Of a stretch of DNA of 64,000 bases, positions 7,977 through 16,577 are shown one piece after another. Where the stretch lies: the NCBI RefSeq assembly GCF_026126425.1, contig NZ_JAFMPW010000015.1:1-64000 (forward strand), written 5' to 3'. The notes under the pieces were generated by a model. The model saw only the letters and a program-made list of their open reading frames with translations, ran no database searches and was not told where the DNA came from. A program made the position numbers and the translations under genes. Within the stretch, counting starts at the first letter, position 1, and every line of letters starts with the position of its first letter. This stretch comes from Muriicola sp. Z0-33. Lineage in GTDB: Bacteria; Bacteroidota; Bacteroidia; Flavobacteriales; Flavobacteriaceae.

Positions 7977-10254
7977 ATCGTATTGTTTTGGTTACCAATA
8001 CGGCATCATTCAGAACGAAGGGCATCGGTATGTTATTTGCTGGTCTTCTGGGGATAGTAAAGTCCGGATGGTTTAAGAGGTCATTAGAAGCTTCGTATAC
8101 GGTAATTTCCAAAGGAGTACCTTTTGGGATTTCCACATTAAGTTCGGTAAACTCGTTATCGCTTATATAATGGGTTACCAGTTTCCCGCCTCTTCTATTT
8201 TTCAAATAGTAAGGTGAAAGAGCAACTTGATTAATCTTTGCTTTTTTAAGGTTGTTGGTATTAGTAAATATTTCCAGTCTATTTACATTCCTTTTTGGCG
8301 TTATTCGAATTTCCAGGATTCGGTTCTCTCCGATTACAGTATCCCGGACTTTTTGAATATCCGGTGGTGGAATCTCTTTTAATGGTGCTTCTGAGGTATA
8401 GGTAAACCCGGTGCTGTATTTGCTGCTAATAGTTTTGCCCGAGGCAGTTACAGCTGCTCTGGTGGTAACTTCAACATACTGGCTGGTCCACTCTGCCGGG
8501 ACATGTTCATAAGTTGCCCACATTGCGCTTTTTTTGTCTGCATCCAGAACATATAAAAGGCTGGTGGGTTTTGCATTGTTTTGATCGAAATCGGAATCAA
8601 AATGAGCCGAAACCATAAACCCTATAAAAAGTAGTACACCTAAATATGATAACCGATTTTTATGTTTATAAAAGCCAAACAAGGGAAGTAATAGTAGAAA
8701 AATAAGGCTGCTCAGAAGGGTAACCCCAATCATCATTTTTAGGCCTAAGCCAACGGGGAACATTTTAACAAAGGGGGCCAGCATCCAGATAGCCGGGAGG
8801 CTAAGCAACACCAGCAAGTAAGGGTTGGGTTCCTCCTGGTTGATTAACACAAAAAATGCTGAGAGCAGTGCAATCAGTGGAATCACAAAAAAGCTTGCGC
8901 CCGGGAGATACATAGCCAGTCCTCCACATATGATCAGCCATATTATAATAGGCGCTACCAGCAAATTAGCGGTACTAATTTTCCTCCATTTGTGATAGCT
9001 CCAGAAACAGATAGCAACAGACAGGCATACAAATGCAAATATATAGGCGTGTCCGTTATAGGTAAATCCATGCAGAATATCCTTGTATTGAGGATACCAC
9101 CACTTTAATATCGACCAGCCAAAATATCCGATTATTCCGGTTAGCCCTAATGCTAGTAACATAGGGAGGCTTCCCTTGGCAATTTCTTTAAGATGCAACA
9201 CCTTTTTTCGAAATCCATGGACCAATAAAACGATAAAAATAAGCAGCACAAATCCAAATATTGGCCAGATCCATTCAAAGGGGTAGCTAACCAATTTGAA
9301 CAATGGCACATTAAAATAGATATAGTCATTCAGGCTTTTAAGGTTATTGAGATCCGCATCACTAAAGTGCTTCAGCAGCGGCATCAAATAACTCCCCTGA
9401 TGGGTCAGTGTTTTTTTGTCTAATCGCTCATAACTATCTTTTGCGGTATGATAATCAAAGTGGTCATCGATAAAGGCAAAATTAAATCCTTCAATATCTC
9501 CTTCTTCCCTAAATACTGTAAGATCGGTATCGTTTGGCAGCATTTTGTATATGCTATAGGCCAGGGAGTTCGCCACAGGATAGTTTGGATTAGCTTTGGT
9601 AAATTCCTTAATTAAGTTTCCGTTTCCCCTGTTAGTTTCAATCAGCATATATCCGGGTCCCCCGCTTCCCCTTGCTTCAAAATTTAAAACAAGGCCAACA
9701 TCTTTGGCCCAGGGATGCTTATTGACAAAAAGATCAGCGCCGTTAAGTCCTAGTTCTTCTGCATCGGTAATTAAAATAATAATATCATTACCCGGCGTTT
9801 TGCCTTCAGACAGGTAGGCTCTCAAACCCTCTAATATTGTTGCGACACCGCTGCCGGCATCACTGGCACCAAGGGATGAATGAGGGCTACTGTCGTAGTG
9901 TGTTAGTAGCATCAGAGCTTTTCCCTGCTTTGTGCCTTTAATTCTGGCCAAAATATTGGTTGCCCTGCTAAAATTTGCCCAATCCCCGGCCGTATAACCT
10001 TGCTGAATTGTAGGGCGCAGACCTAATTTTCCAAGTTCGCCCATAATATATTCCCTTACTTCTTGATGGGCAGGAAAACCCACTCCATGGGGCTTTTGAG
10101 ATAATTGTTTAACATGAGATAACGCTCTGTCTGTAGAAAATGAGGTAGCTGTCTGGTTATTATCAGGACGGTATGAGGGCATAAGAGCGCTGAAGCTCCA
10201 GTAGACAGCCAAAATAACTAATAAAAGTGTGGTAATGGGGGCAAATTTTTTCAT
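7969..10254 (-). CDS. Membrane-bound M28 family metallopeptidase
   Basis: 761 residues. One N-terminal membrane anchor, then an extracytoplasmic M28 zinc aminopeptidase domain with visible ligands: His119 (THYDSSP), Asp132 (ASDAGSG), Glu166/Glu167 (DAEELG), Glu193 (NFEARG) and His269 (DYHTAKDSY). From about residue 330 there are about eight transmembrane helices, then a C-terminal soluble beta domain after about 560. This matches the large Fxna/ERMP1-like layout of M28 proteins. Substrate unknown; likely peptide trimming outside the cytoplasmic membrane. Confidence 0.88.
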   Translation of the reverse strand: MKKFAPITTLLLVILAVYWSFSALMPSYRPDNNQTATSFSTDRALSHVKQLSQKPHGVGFPAHQEVREYIMGELGKLGLRPTIQQGYTAGDWANFSRATNILARIKGTKQGKALMLLTHYDSSPHSSLGASDAGSGVATILEGLRAYLSEGKTPGNDIIILITDAEELGLNGADLFVNKHPWAKDVGLVLNFEARGSGGPGYMLIETNRGNGNLIKEFTKANPNYPVANSLAYSIYKMLPNDTDLTVFREEGDIEGFNFAFIDDHFDYHTAKDSYERLDKKTLTHQGSYLMPLLKHFSDADLNNLKSLNDYIYFNVPLFKLVSYPFEWIWPIFGFVLLIFIVLLVHGFRKKVLHLKEIAKGSLPMLLALGLTGIIGYFGWSILKWWYPQYKDILHGFTYNGHAYIFAFVCLSVAICFWSYHKWRKISTANLLVAPIIIWLIICGGLAMYLPGASFFVIPLIALLSAFFVLINQEEPNPYLLVLLSLPAIWMLAPFVKMFPVGLGLKMMIGVTLLSSLIFLLLLPLFGFYKHKNRLSYLGVLLFIGFMVSAHFDSDFDQNNAKPTSLLYVLDADKKSAMWATYEHVPAEWTSQYVEVTTRAAVTASGKTISSKYSTGFTYTSEAPLKEIPPPDIQKVRDTVIGENRILEIRITPKRNVNRLEIFTNTNNLKKAKINQVALSPYYLKNRRGGKLVTHYISDNEFTELNVEIPKGTPLEITVYEASNDLLNHPDFTIPRRPANNIPMPFVLNDAVLVTKTIRFE

Positions 10255-10370
10255 GTAATTATCTTAAACCATAAATGTATAAAATTCCCGGGGATAGTAC
10301 GTTTAAACGATTTTATTTAAATAATTGCCCGAAAAGCCTTATATTTCATATTAACCAAAACTGAACGGAT

Positions 10371-10841
10371 ATGGGTATTAAGAGTTTTATGGGCCGTAGG
10401 GCAAAGGCATCTTCGAAGAAAGAATACGATGCTCCAATTCTCGTAGAAGACTATATGACCAGAAAGTTAACCACTTTTAGTCCGGAGCAGTCGATTCTTG
10501 AGGTGATGGAATCTTTTGCAAAAAACCGGATTTCCGGGGGCCCGGTTTTAGATGACAATGGTTTTTTGGTAGGCATTATCTCCGAAGCAGATTGTATGAA
10601 ACAGATATCTGAAAGCCGTTATTTTAACCAGCCTATACTAGACAAAAGCGTAGAGAAATATATGACCAAGAATGTGGAAACTATTCCTCACGATATAAGC
10701 ATTTTCGACGCTGCGGGCATTTTCGACAAACATAACAGGAGAAGGCTTCCAGTGATGAAAAATGATTTACTGGTAGGTCAGATTAGCCGCAAGGATATTG
10801 TGGTTGCTGCTTTAAAACTCTCCGCTCAGAATTGGAAATAA
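10371..10841 (+). CDS. CBS-domain pair protein
   Basis: 156 residues, mostly two tandem CBS domains (about 27-85 and 96-150; signature stretches NRISGGPVLDDNGFLVGIIS and RRLPVMKNDLLVGQIS). CBS pairs bind adenosine nucleotides or SAM and usually regulate partners; no enzyme domain is attached. Divergent from the M28 gene. Confidence 0.85.
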   Translation: MGIKSFMGRRAKASSKKEYDAPILVEDYMTRKLTTFSPEQSILEVMESFAKNRISGGPVLDDNGFLVGIISEADCMKQISESRYFNQPILDKSVEKYMTKNVETIPHDISIFDAAGIFDKHNRRRLPVMKNDLLVGQISRKDIVVAALKLSAQNWK

Positions 10842-10901
10842 ATGTGTTCATCAGGAGCATATTTCATATAAATTGTCATTAGGTAAAGTATACTTAATGC
10901 C

Positions 10902-11255
10902 TTATTCCCTTTTCACTATCATATAATAGTCATTATCCAGGGGCAAATATCCAAGATCGTATACAAAATAGTAGGTTGATCCTTTCTTGGTGGTATATAG
11001 ATTGGTGATAAACTCAAAATCGAACCCCTTGTCCAATAATCTGGTTTTGGTTGTGCGCGTTTTACCTTCTTTTAAAGGAAAGCTATCCAGAATTCGGTAA
11101 TTCTTGCGTAACCTGTTATTAATATTCCTGACGAGGTTTTTACTGTCTTTATTGAGCTTGTTATTATAGGCATTGCGGCAATAATCGGAGCAGTATTTTT
11201 TATCTATACGACCCCTTATTGTTGTGCCACATTCCAAGCATTTTTTTTCCTCCAC
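10902..11255 (-). CDS. Small zinc-ribbon protein
   Basis: 117 residues. N-terminal CLECG and CSDYCRNAYNNK make a four-cysteine zinc site, as in proteins annotated as DUF2116/FCS-like zinc ribbons in Flavobacteria. The remainder is basic and then beta-rich. Possibly nucleic-acid binding; function unknown. Two bases downstream of the DUF6265 gene on the same strand, so probably one transcript. Confidence 0.65.
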   Translation of the reverse strand: MEEKKCLECGTTIRGRIDKKYCSDYCRNAYNNKLNKDSKNLVRNINNRLRKNYRILDSFPLKEGKTRTTKTRLLDKGFDFEFITNLYTTKKGSTYYFVYDLGYLPLDNDYYMIVKRE

Positions 11256-11257
11256 TA

Positions 11258-11746
11258 CTATTTCTTATAATTAAACTTCACCTCATTAGTACTCCCTTCT
11301 TCATCGCCGATTACGACATAGATATTCATCTCATTTTCGCTGACCTTCTCAAATGTAAAATCGCTAAAATAGATGCGATCTTTTTCTACTTTAACCAACT
11401 TAAAATCTACAGTTTCATCCTTTTTTTCCCATCCTTTAAAATTGCCATGAAAATGCTTTAGTTGCAGTAAGAGCGTTTCATTTATTTCTTGTATATGGCC
11501 CGCTTCATAGAATTGCACCTTTCCATCTGCAACCAATTTAAATACAAACATCATAGAACCACCTAAGGGAGGGCTCCATATTTCCTCGGTAATGCCTCCG
11601 AAGGCCTCTCCTTTCCAATGACCTTCAATCCACTCTACCTCAGAAAGTGAAGCTTTCGGGGAACTACTTCCTTCCTTCAGGGCCAATGTATTCTGGGCAG
11701 AAAGGTTAGCAGCAATTAAAAAGAAAACTGAAAGTAAGTATTTCAT
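11258..11746 (-). CDS. DUF6265 family secreted protein
   Basis: 162 residues with signal peptide (YLLSVFFLIAANLSAQ). The motif EWIEGHWKGEAFGGITEEIW and the repeated beta strands identify the DUF6265 lipocalin-like family. Function unknown. First gene of a two-gene unit with the zinc-ribbon protein. Confidence 0.75.
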   Translation of the reverse strand: MKYLLSVFFLIAANLSAQNTLALKEGSSSPKASLSEVEWIEGHWKGEAFGGITEEIWSPPLGGSMMFVFKLVADGKVQFYEAGHIQEINETLLLQLKHFHGNFKGWEKKDETVDFKLVKVEKDRIYFSDFTFEKVSENEMNIYVVIGDEEGSTNEVKFNYKK

Positions 11747-11848
11747 AGACGAATTACAGATATAAGCTGAAGATACAAATTATCCTATTATACGCCTTGT
11801 ATGTACTCTGGCAGAAAGTTAGATTTAGCCGGTAATATCCGCAGCTGA

Positions 11849-12009
11849 TTATTCTATCTTTATGTCGTATTTCAGTAACAAACCCTGGATATTCTCTGAG
11901 GAGAACCGTGCCTTCTTAAGCCGGTTCATTTCAGGATCAATTTCTAAGATAATTGCGGTTCTGAAGTCGATATTTTAAATGTCTTATCGGCTACAAATGC
12001 CTTATCCAT
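11849..12009 (-). pseudogene. Remnant of a pentapeptide-repeat protein gene (internal deletion, frameshift)
   Basis: Starting at ATG 12009 the minus strand reads MDKAFVADKTFKI, like the N terminus of flavobacterial pentapeptide-repeat proteins (FVADxTFxxIDF). At about 11970 the frame shifts and continues as IDFRTAIILEIDPEMNRL..., ending KYDIKIE with a stop at 11849, which resembles the C terminus of the same family (DFRT...IDPE.NR.KKAKF...GLL.KYDI). Everything between, well over 100 residues including the repeats, is missing. A deletion between two similar IDF-type repeat units explains the join. The ATG is one base past the stop of the BNR gene. Family resemblance is from memory. Confidence 0.75.
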
Positions 12010-12010
12010 G

Positions 12011-15000
12011 CTATTGTTTGTCATCAAGTATTAATGCCGGTATTCCAAGTTGAGAATACAAGGAATTGTAAGCTTTCATTTCATTATCTACAATTTCGTT
12101 TCGTTCTTCTGAAAATGTCTTCCACATTGCCAGGAGATCCCTTAGGCGTTCTTTAGCACCTTCGGTCACTACAGGATCTGCGGTATCTACATAGCCTTTT
12201 AAATGCATCAACTGGGCATTGAGTTTATTATTAAAATTAATAACATCCTGGAAGGTTTTTTGCTTGGGTTGTATTAGATGCTGTTCCCAGGTATCAATCC
12301 GCTCTATGAGCTCTTTTCCTTTTTCGATGAGCGATGTTGTATTCTCATTATCCTTGAGTAATCTGCCGTAATTTTCCAATTGTGATTTTGCAGATCGCAT
12401 TTCATTCACGGCTTCATGAATAGCAGTAATAGTACGCTCTATTTGCCCCAGGATCAATTGCTGAGCTTCAAAATCTTTTATAGAGGCCGCTACTTTGGGG
12501 TTAGGAAGAATTTGCACCTGTGTTTCAGAGGTTAATCCTTCCAGGGTTAGTCGAAGCATATATGTTCCGGGGCCAACTCTTGATCCGGCGTAATTGCCAT
12601 AAACGAAAACCTTATCTATTGCGGGGATATTTTCTTTTCTAAAATCCCATGTAAATCGGTTAAATCCCTTTTTTGAAGGAAGCACCTGCGGCTTAGACGG
12701 CCCGCCAGGCCAGGATTTAAAGTCTTTGGGTTTCTTATTACTAATAGATCGTATTAACTTGCCATTGTGCATTACCTCTAATTCCAGATCCAAACTGTCG
12801 GCTGATTTATCCAGGTAATAATCAAATGTCACCCCTTGTTTGGGATTTTGGCCCAGCCCGGGTATGGGTTTGTCACTACTTCCTCCAAATATTAAATAAG
12901 TGTCTTTTGGTGTAAAAATAGCAACGGGCGCTTTGGGGCCCGGACTGTTCTGTATGGCAGCAACATCATCCAATATCCAAAATGACCTCCCGGCGGTTGC
13001 GGCAACAAGATCATTATCCTGAAAAATTAAGTCATTAATTGGAACAACGGGTAGATTTAATTGAAACTTCTGCCAGTTTTGTCCGTCGTCAAAAGAAATA
13101 TACAAACCAGTTTCTGTGCCTGCATAAAGAAGACCTTTTCTCTTTGGGTCTTCCCTAACCACTCTGGCGAACGTATGCGGTCCTGAAATACCATTGACAA
13201 TTTTTGTCCAGCTTTTCCCGTAATCGTTTGTTTTAAAAATATAAGAATTCATGTCCATGTATTTGTACCTCATGACTACCGCATAGGCTGTGGCAGCATC
13301 GTGGGGAGAAAGTTCTATGCTATTAACAATGCCATGGGGCAGATTTGGCGGGGTAATATTCTCCCAATTTGCTCCTCCATCTTTGGTAATATGAATAAGG
13401 CCATCATCACTTCCGGCCCATAAGACTCCTTTTTCATGTGGGGACGCTACTAATGCCATCAGGGTATTGTAGTTTTCACCTCCTGCTGCTTCGTTGGTAT
13501 AGGGGCCGCCACCGGGGCCTTGCTTGTCCTTTTCATCCCTGGTGAGATCCGGACTTACAACATCCCAGCTAATTCCTCCATCAGTGCTTTTAAATACTAC
13601 ATTACCAGCATGATAAATGGTATTTCTGTCGAAAGGAGAACTAATTATGGGCGCATTCCAATTGTACCTGAATTTAAAATCTTTTGGGGCTATACTAAGA
13701 CCAAGTTCGGGATATTCTTTTATGGCTTTACCTTCCCTTGATGCCCTGACCCATTTTTCTATGATCCCCTGATAACAACCACCATAGACTACTTCCGGAT
13801 TGTCCGGGTCAAAGGCCAGAAAGGCACTTTCACATCCGGCTACAGAATACCAATCTTTCCAATCTATCCCCTGATCATTAGTTCTGCTTGCAATTGCTAT
13901 GGCCGAATTATCTTGTTGACCTCCGTAAACATTATAAGGCACTAAATTGTCTGTTATAACTCTGTAAAATTGGGCAGTAGCCTGATTTTGCTGACTGCTC
14001 CAGCTTTTTCCGCCATTATTTGAAATGTTGGCTCCACCATCATTAGAATTGATCATTTTTTGATTGTCATATGGATTGATCCATAAATGATGGTTATCTC
14101 CGTGGGGAGTAGGCAGGGGTTTAAAGGTTTTGCCACCGTCTATAGATTTAGTGACAGGGGCATTTAAAACATAAACTACATTTTGGTTTTGCGGATCTGC
14201 AAGTATCTCCATATAATACCAGGAGCGTGCAATATTGATCCTGTCTTTGTTTATCTGAGTCCATTTTTTACCTGCATCATCGGACCGATAAACACCGCCT
14301 TTTGTCCCTTCGGCCTCTATTACCGCGAATACCAGTTCCCCGTTAGCGCGGGACACAGAAATTCCGGCCTTACCAAACGCTTCAGGCAAGCCTTTTTTCA
14401 TTTTTTCCCAACTACTGCCTCCATCGGTAGATTTATAGAGACCAGAATTCTCGCCTCCGGATTCCATCGTCCACGGATAGCGTCTGTGTTGCCACATTGC
14501 AGCATACAGGATCAGCGGGTTATTCATGTCCATTGACAGAGAAGAAGCACCCGTAGTACTATTCAGATACAGTACTTTCTCCCAACTGCCTCCGCCATTT
14601 ATACTGCGATAAATTCCGCGGTCTTCTGAGGGGCCATATTGTGCTCCCTGTGCTGCGATAAAAATGATATCCGGGTTGGTTGGGTCTATTACTACATCCG
14701 AAATATGTCTTGTAAAATCTAAACCAATATGCTTCCAGGTTTTTCCCGCATCAGTAGATTTGTAGACCCCGTCTCCCATAGAAGTCATAACTCCCCTGGC
14801 AGCGTGTTCTCCCATCCCGGCAACCACAATATTAGGGTTACTTTCAGATACTGCTATGGCGCCCACGGTACCTGTTTTCAGAAATTTGTCTGACACATTT
14901 TTCCAGTTGATACCGTCGTCCGTAGTTTTCCAGATACCACCGCCGGTGGTGCCCATATAATAGGTCATGGGTTGCCCCAGAACACCGCTGGAGGCTACGC

Positions 15001-15163
15001 TTCGACCTCCTCTGAAAGGCCCGATATTTCTCCATTTTAAGCCATTGTAATTAGAGTCCTGAACCACAATGGGTGACTGATTTTTTTTCTTGCTGCGCTT
15101 TTGAGACTGGCCATTTATGGGAATTAATAATAATCCCAAAAAAAGGAGTTGTATTATTTTCAT
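12011..15163 (-). CDS. Secreted BNR/sortilin-like beta-propeller protein
   Basis: 1050 residues with signal peptide (LLFLGLLLIPINGQSQ). Many BNR-type repeats with the Asp-box pattern S-x-D-x-G-x-x-W (for example STDAGKTWKHIG, SINGGGSWEKV, STDGGISWDVV, TNDYGKSWTKI) fill about residues 40-760 and form two propellers, as in VPS10/sortilin and plant PSII-stability-like proteins. After about 830 follow a small beta domain and a helical tail of about 150 residues. Annotated in relatives as glycosyl hydrolase-like, but no sialidase catalytic set is apparent. Ligand unknown. Last intact gene of the leftward exported-enzyme run. Confidence 0.8.
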   Translation of the reverse strand: MKIIQLLFLGLLLIPINGQSQKRSKKKNQSPIVVQDSNYNGLKWRNIGPFRGGRSVASSGVLGQPMTYYMGTTGGGIWKTTDDGINWKNVSDKFLKTGTVGAIAVSESNPNIVVAGMGEHAARGVMTSMGDGVYKSTDAGKTWKHIGLDFTRHISDVVIDPTNPDIIFIAAQGAQYGPSEDRGIYRSINGGGSWEKVLYLNSTTGASSLSMDMNNPLILYAAMWQHRRYPWTMESGGENSGLYKSTDGGSSWEKMKKGLPEAFGKAGISVSRANGELVFAVIEAEGTKGGVYRSDDAGKKWTQINKDRINIARSWYYMEILADPQNQNVVYVLNAPVTKSIDGGKTFKPLPTPHGDNHHLWINPYDNQKMINSNDGGANISNNGGKSWSSQQNQATAQFYRVITDNLVPYNVYGGQQDNSAIAIASRTNDQGIDWKDWYSVAGCESAFLAFDPDNPEVVYGGCYQGIIEKWVRASREGKAIKEYPELGLSIAPKDFKFRYNWNAPIISSPFDRNTIYHAGNVVFKSTDGGISWDVVSPDLTRDEKDKQGPGGGPYTNEAAGGENYNTLMALVASPHEKGVLWAGSDDGLIHITKDGGANWENITPPNLPHGIVNSIELSPHDAATAYAVVMRYKYMDMNSYIFKTNDYGKSWTKIVNGISGPHTFARVVREDPKRKGLLYAGTETGLYISFDDGQNWQKFQLNLPVVPINDLIFQDNDLVAATAGRSFWILDDVAAIQNSPGPKAPVAIFTPKDTYLIFGGSSDKPIPGLGQNPKQGVTFDYYLDKSADSLDLELEVMHNGKLIRSISNKKPKDFKSWPGGPSKPQVLPSKKGFNRFTWDFRKENIPAIDKVFVYGNYAGSRVGPGTYMLRLTLEGLTSETQVQILPNPKVAASIKDFEAQQLILGQIERTITAIHEAVNEMRSAKSQLENYGRLLKDNENTTSLIEKGKELIERIDTWEQHLIQPKQKTFQDVINFNNKLNAQLMHLKGYVDTADPVVTEGAKERLRDLLAMWKTFSEERNEIVDNEMKAYNSLYSQLGIPALILDDKQ

Positions 15164-15188
15164 AGGGTTGGTTTTATTGTTCTTTACT

Positions 15189-16478
15189 TTAATTAAGTTT
15201 TTTGTCTAATTCTAGAATGGTATTTAGCAATACGTTGGTGCCGTTGGCCATGTCTTCTGCCGTTGTAAATTCTTTTGGCGAATGGCTTATCCCATCTTTG
15301 CTCGGCACAAAGATCATTCCTGTCGGCGCAATTAGTGCTATGTCCTGCGCATCATGCCCTGCACCACTTTGCATTTTTTTAATTGAAAGACCTAGTTTTG
15401 CTGATGTTTTTGCAATTTGTTGTTGAATAGCAATATCTGTGAGAGCCGGATCGGCAGTCGTATCGAGTAGCTCAAAGGAAATACCTACATTGGCAGCTTT
15501 GGCTATTTCTTCACCTTTCTGACGGATTTTGTCAAATAAGTTGGTTATGACCTCTGAAGATAGATCTCTTATCTCGAGGCTGGTCACCACCTTTCCCGGG
15601 ATAACATTGGGCGCCCCCGGAAAGGCTTTAATTCTGCCCACTGTGCCCACTTGTTTGCCATCCATACTATTGGTTAGCTCGTTGACCGCTACTATGAACT
15701 TTGCTGCCGTAAGGAGGGCATCTTGCCTCAGATTCATCGGAGTGGTGCCGGCATGGTTGGCAAAACCTGTAAATGTAACATTCCACCATTTGAGACCAAC
15801 AATACCTTCAACGATTCCAATATCGAGGTTTTCCCGATCCAGGATACCTCCTTGTTCTATATGGAGTTCAAGAAAAGCCGCAATTTCACCTGGCATTCTT
15901 TGTACTTGTTTCAGTTTAGTAGTATCGCCACCGAGGCGGATTATTCCTTCCCCCATAGAAAACCCTGTACTGTTGACTACGCTTAATGCATTTTTTCCAA
16001 GATGCCCGGCCATTGCGCGGCTGCCCATAACGCCTCCTTCTTCATTTGAAAAAATGATTACTTCCAGAGGGTGTCTGGTGCTTATGTTTTTTTCGTTTAA
16101 CGACAGCATTACTTCAAGAGCGGCCATAGCACCTACACAACCATCATAGTTGCCACCATTAGGCACACGGTCTATATGAGAACCAAAGGCAATTGGCTTC
16201 ATATTGGCATCTGTTCCTTTTCTGGTTCCAATGATATTTCCCGCAAAATCTATTTTGGTTTCCAAATTCATTTTCTTCATCTCCTCTATCACCCATTCTC
16301 TGGCAGCTATATCAGCATCACTGAATGCAACGCGTTCCGTTTCACCATTGTCCTGAAGACCAAATTTGGCGAGGTCAAAGATTAGTTGCTCCAGGCGGTC
16401 CTGGTCAACTTTTAACTGAGCTGGTGCAACCAGGGGGAGCATTAATATCCCCAAGAAGATCAATCGTATTTTTTTCAT
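15189..16478 (-). CDS. M20-family hydantoinase/carbamoylase-type amidohydrolase, exported
   Basis: 429 residues with signal peptide (LIFLGILMLPLVAPAQ). Matches the N-carbamoyl-L-amino-acid hydrolase/allantoate amidohydrolase group: GSHIDRVPNGGNYDG (His101, Asp112), SNEEGG (Glu146/147), ELHIEQGGIL with a metal-ligand His, the dimerisation region with NHAGTTPM, and the C-terminal SGAGHDAQ ... SHSPKE with the last histidine. These enzymes hydrolyse N-carbamoyl amino acids or ureido acids; a periplasmic location is unusual for allantoate metabolism and points to amino-acid derivative scavenging. Follows the serine hydrolase on the same strand with a 99-base gap. Confidence 0.85.
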   Translation of the reverse strand: MKKIRLIFLGILMLPLVAPAQLKVDQDRLEQLIFDLAKFGLQDNGETERVAFSDADIAAREWVIEEMKKMNLETKIDFAGNIIGTRKGTDANMKPIAFGSHIDRVPNGGNYDGCVGAMAALEVMLSLNEKNISTRHPLEVIIFSNEEGGVMGSRAMAGHLGKNALSVVNSTGFSMGEGIIRLGGDTTKLKQVQRMPGEIAAFLELHIEQGGILDRENLDIGIVEGIVGLKWWNVTFTGFANHAGTTPMNLRQDALLTAAKFIVAVNELTNSMDGKQVGTVGRIKAFPGAPNVIPGKVVTSLEIRDLSSEVITNLFDKIRQKGEEIAKAANVGISFELLDTTADPALTDIAIQQQIAKTSAKLGLSIKKMQSGAGHDAQDIALIAPTGMIFVPSKDGISHSPKEFTTAEDMANGTNVLLNTILELDKKLN

Positions 16479-16577
16479 TTATGAATTTATTGGAATTAAA
16501 TTATTGCGCACTCGTTCCTGCCAAAAGCATTTAAATATTGATGTAAAGTGCAAATCCTGCCTTTAACAGCTGCAACT

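Noticed and set aside
7969-10254. Possible gene fusion or frameshift between the SDR and M28 genes
   Set aside because: Both proteins have complete ends and normal starts; the eight-base overlap is an ordinary operon junction.
15529-16149. 206-codon plus-strand ORF opposite the M20 hydrolase
   Set aside because: Antisense shadow of a gene with strong family motifs; the translation is low-complexity Ser/Pro/Arg-rich and unlike any protein.
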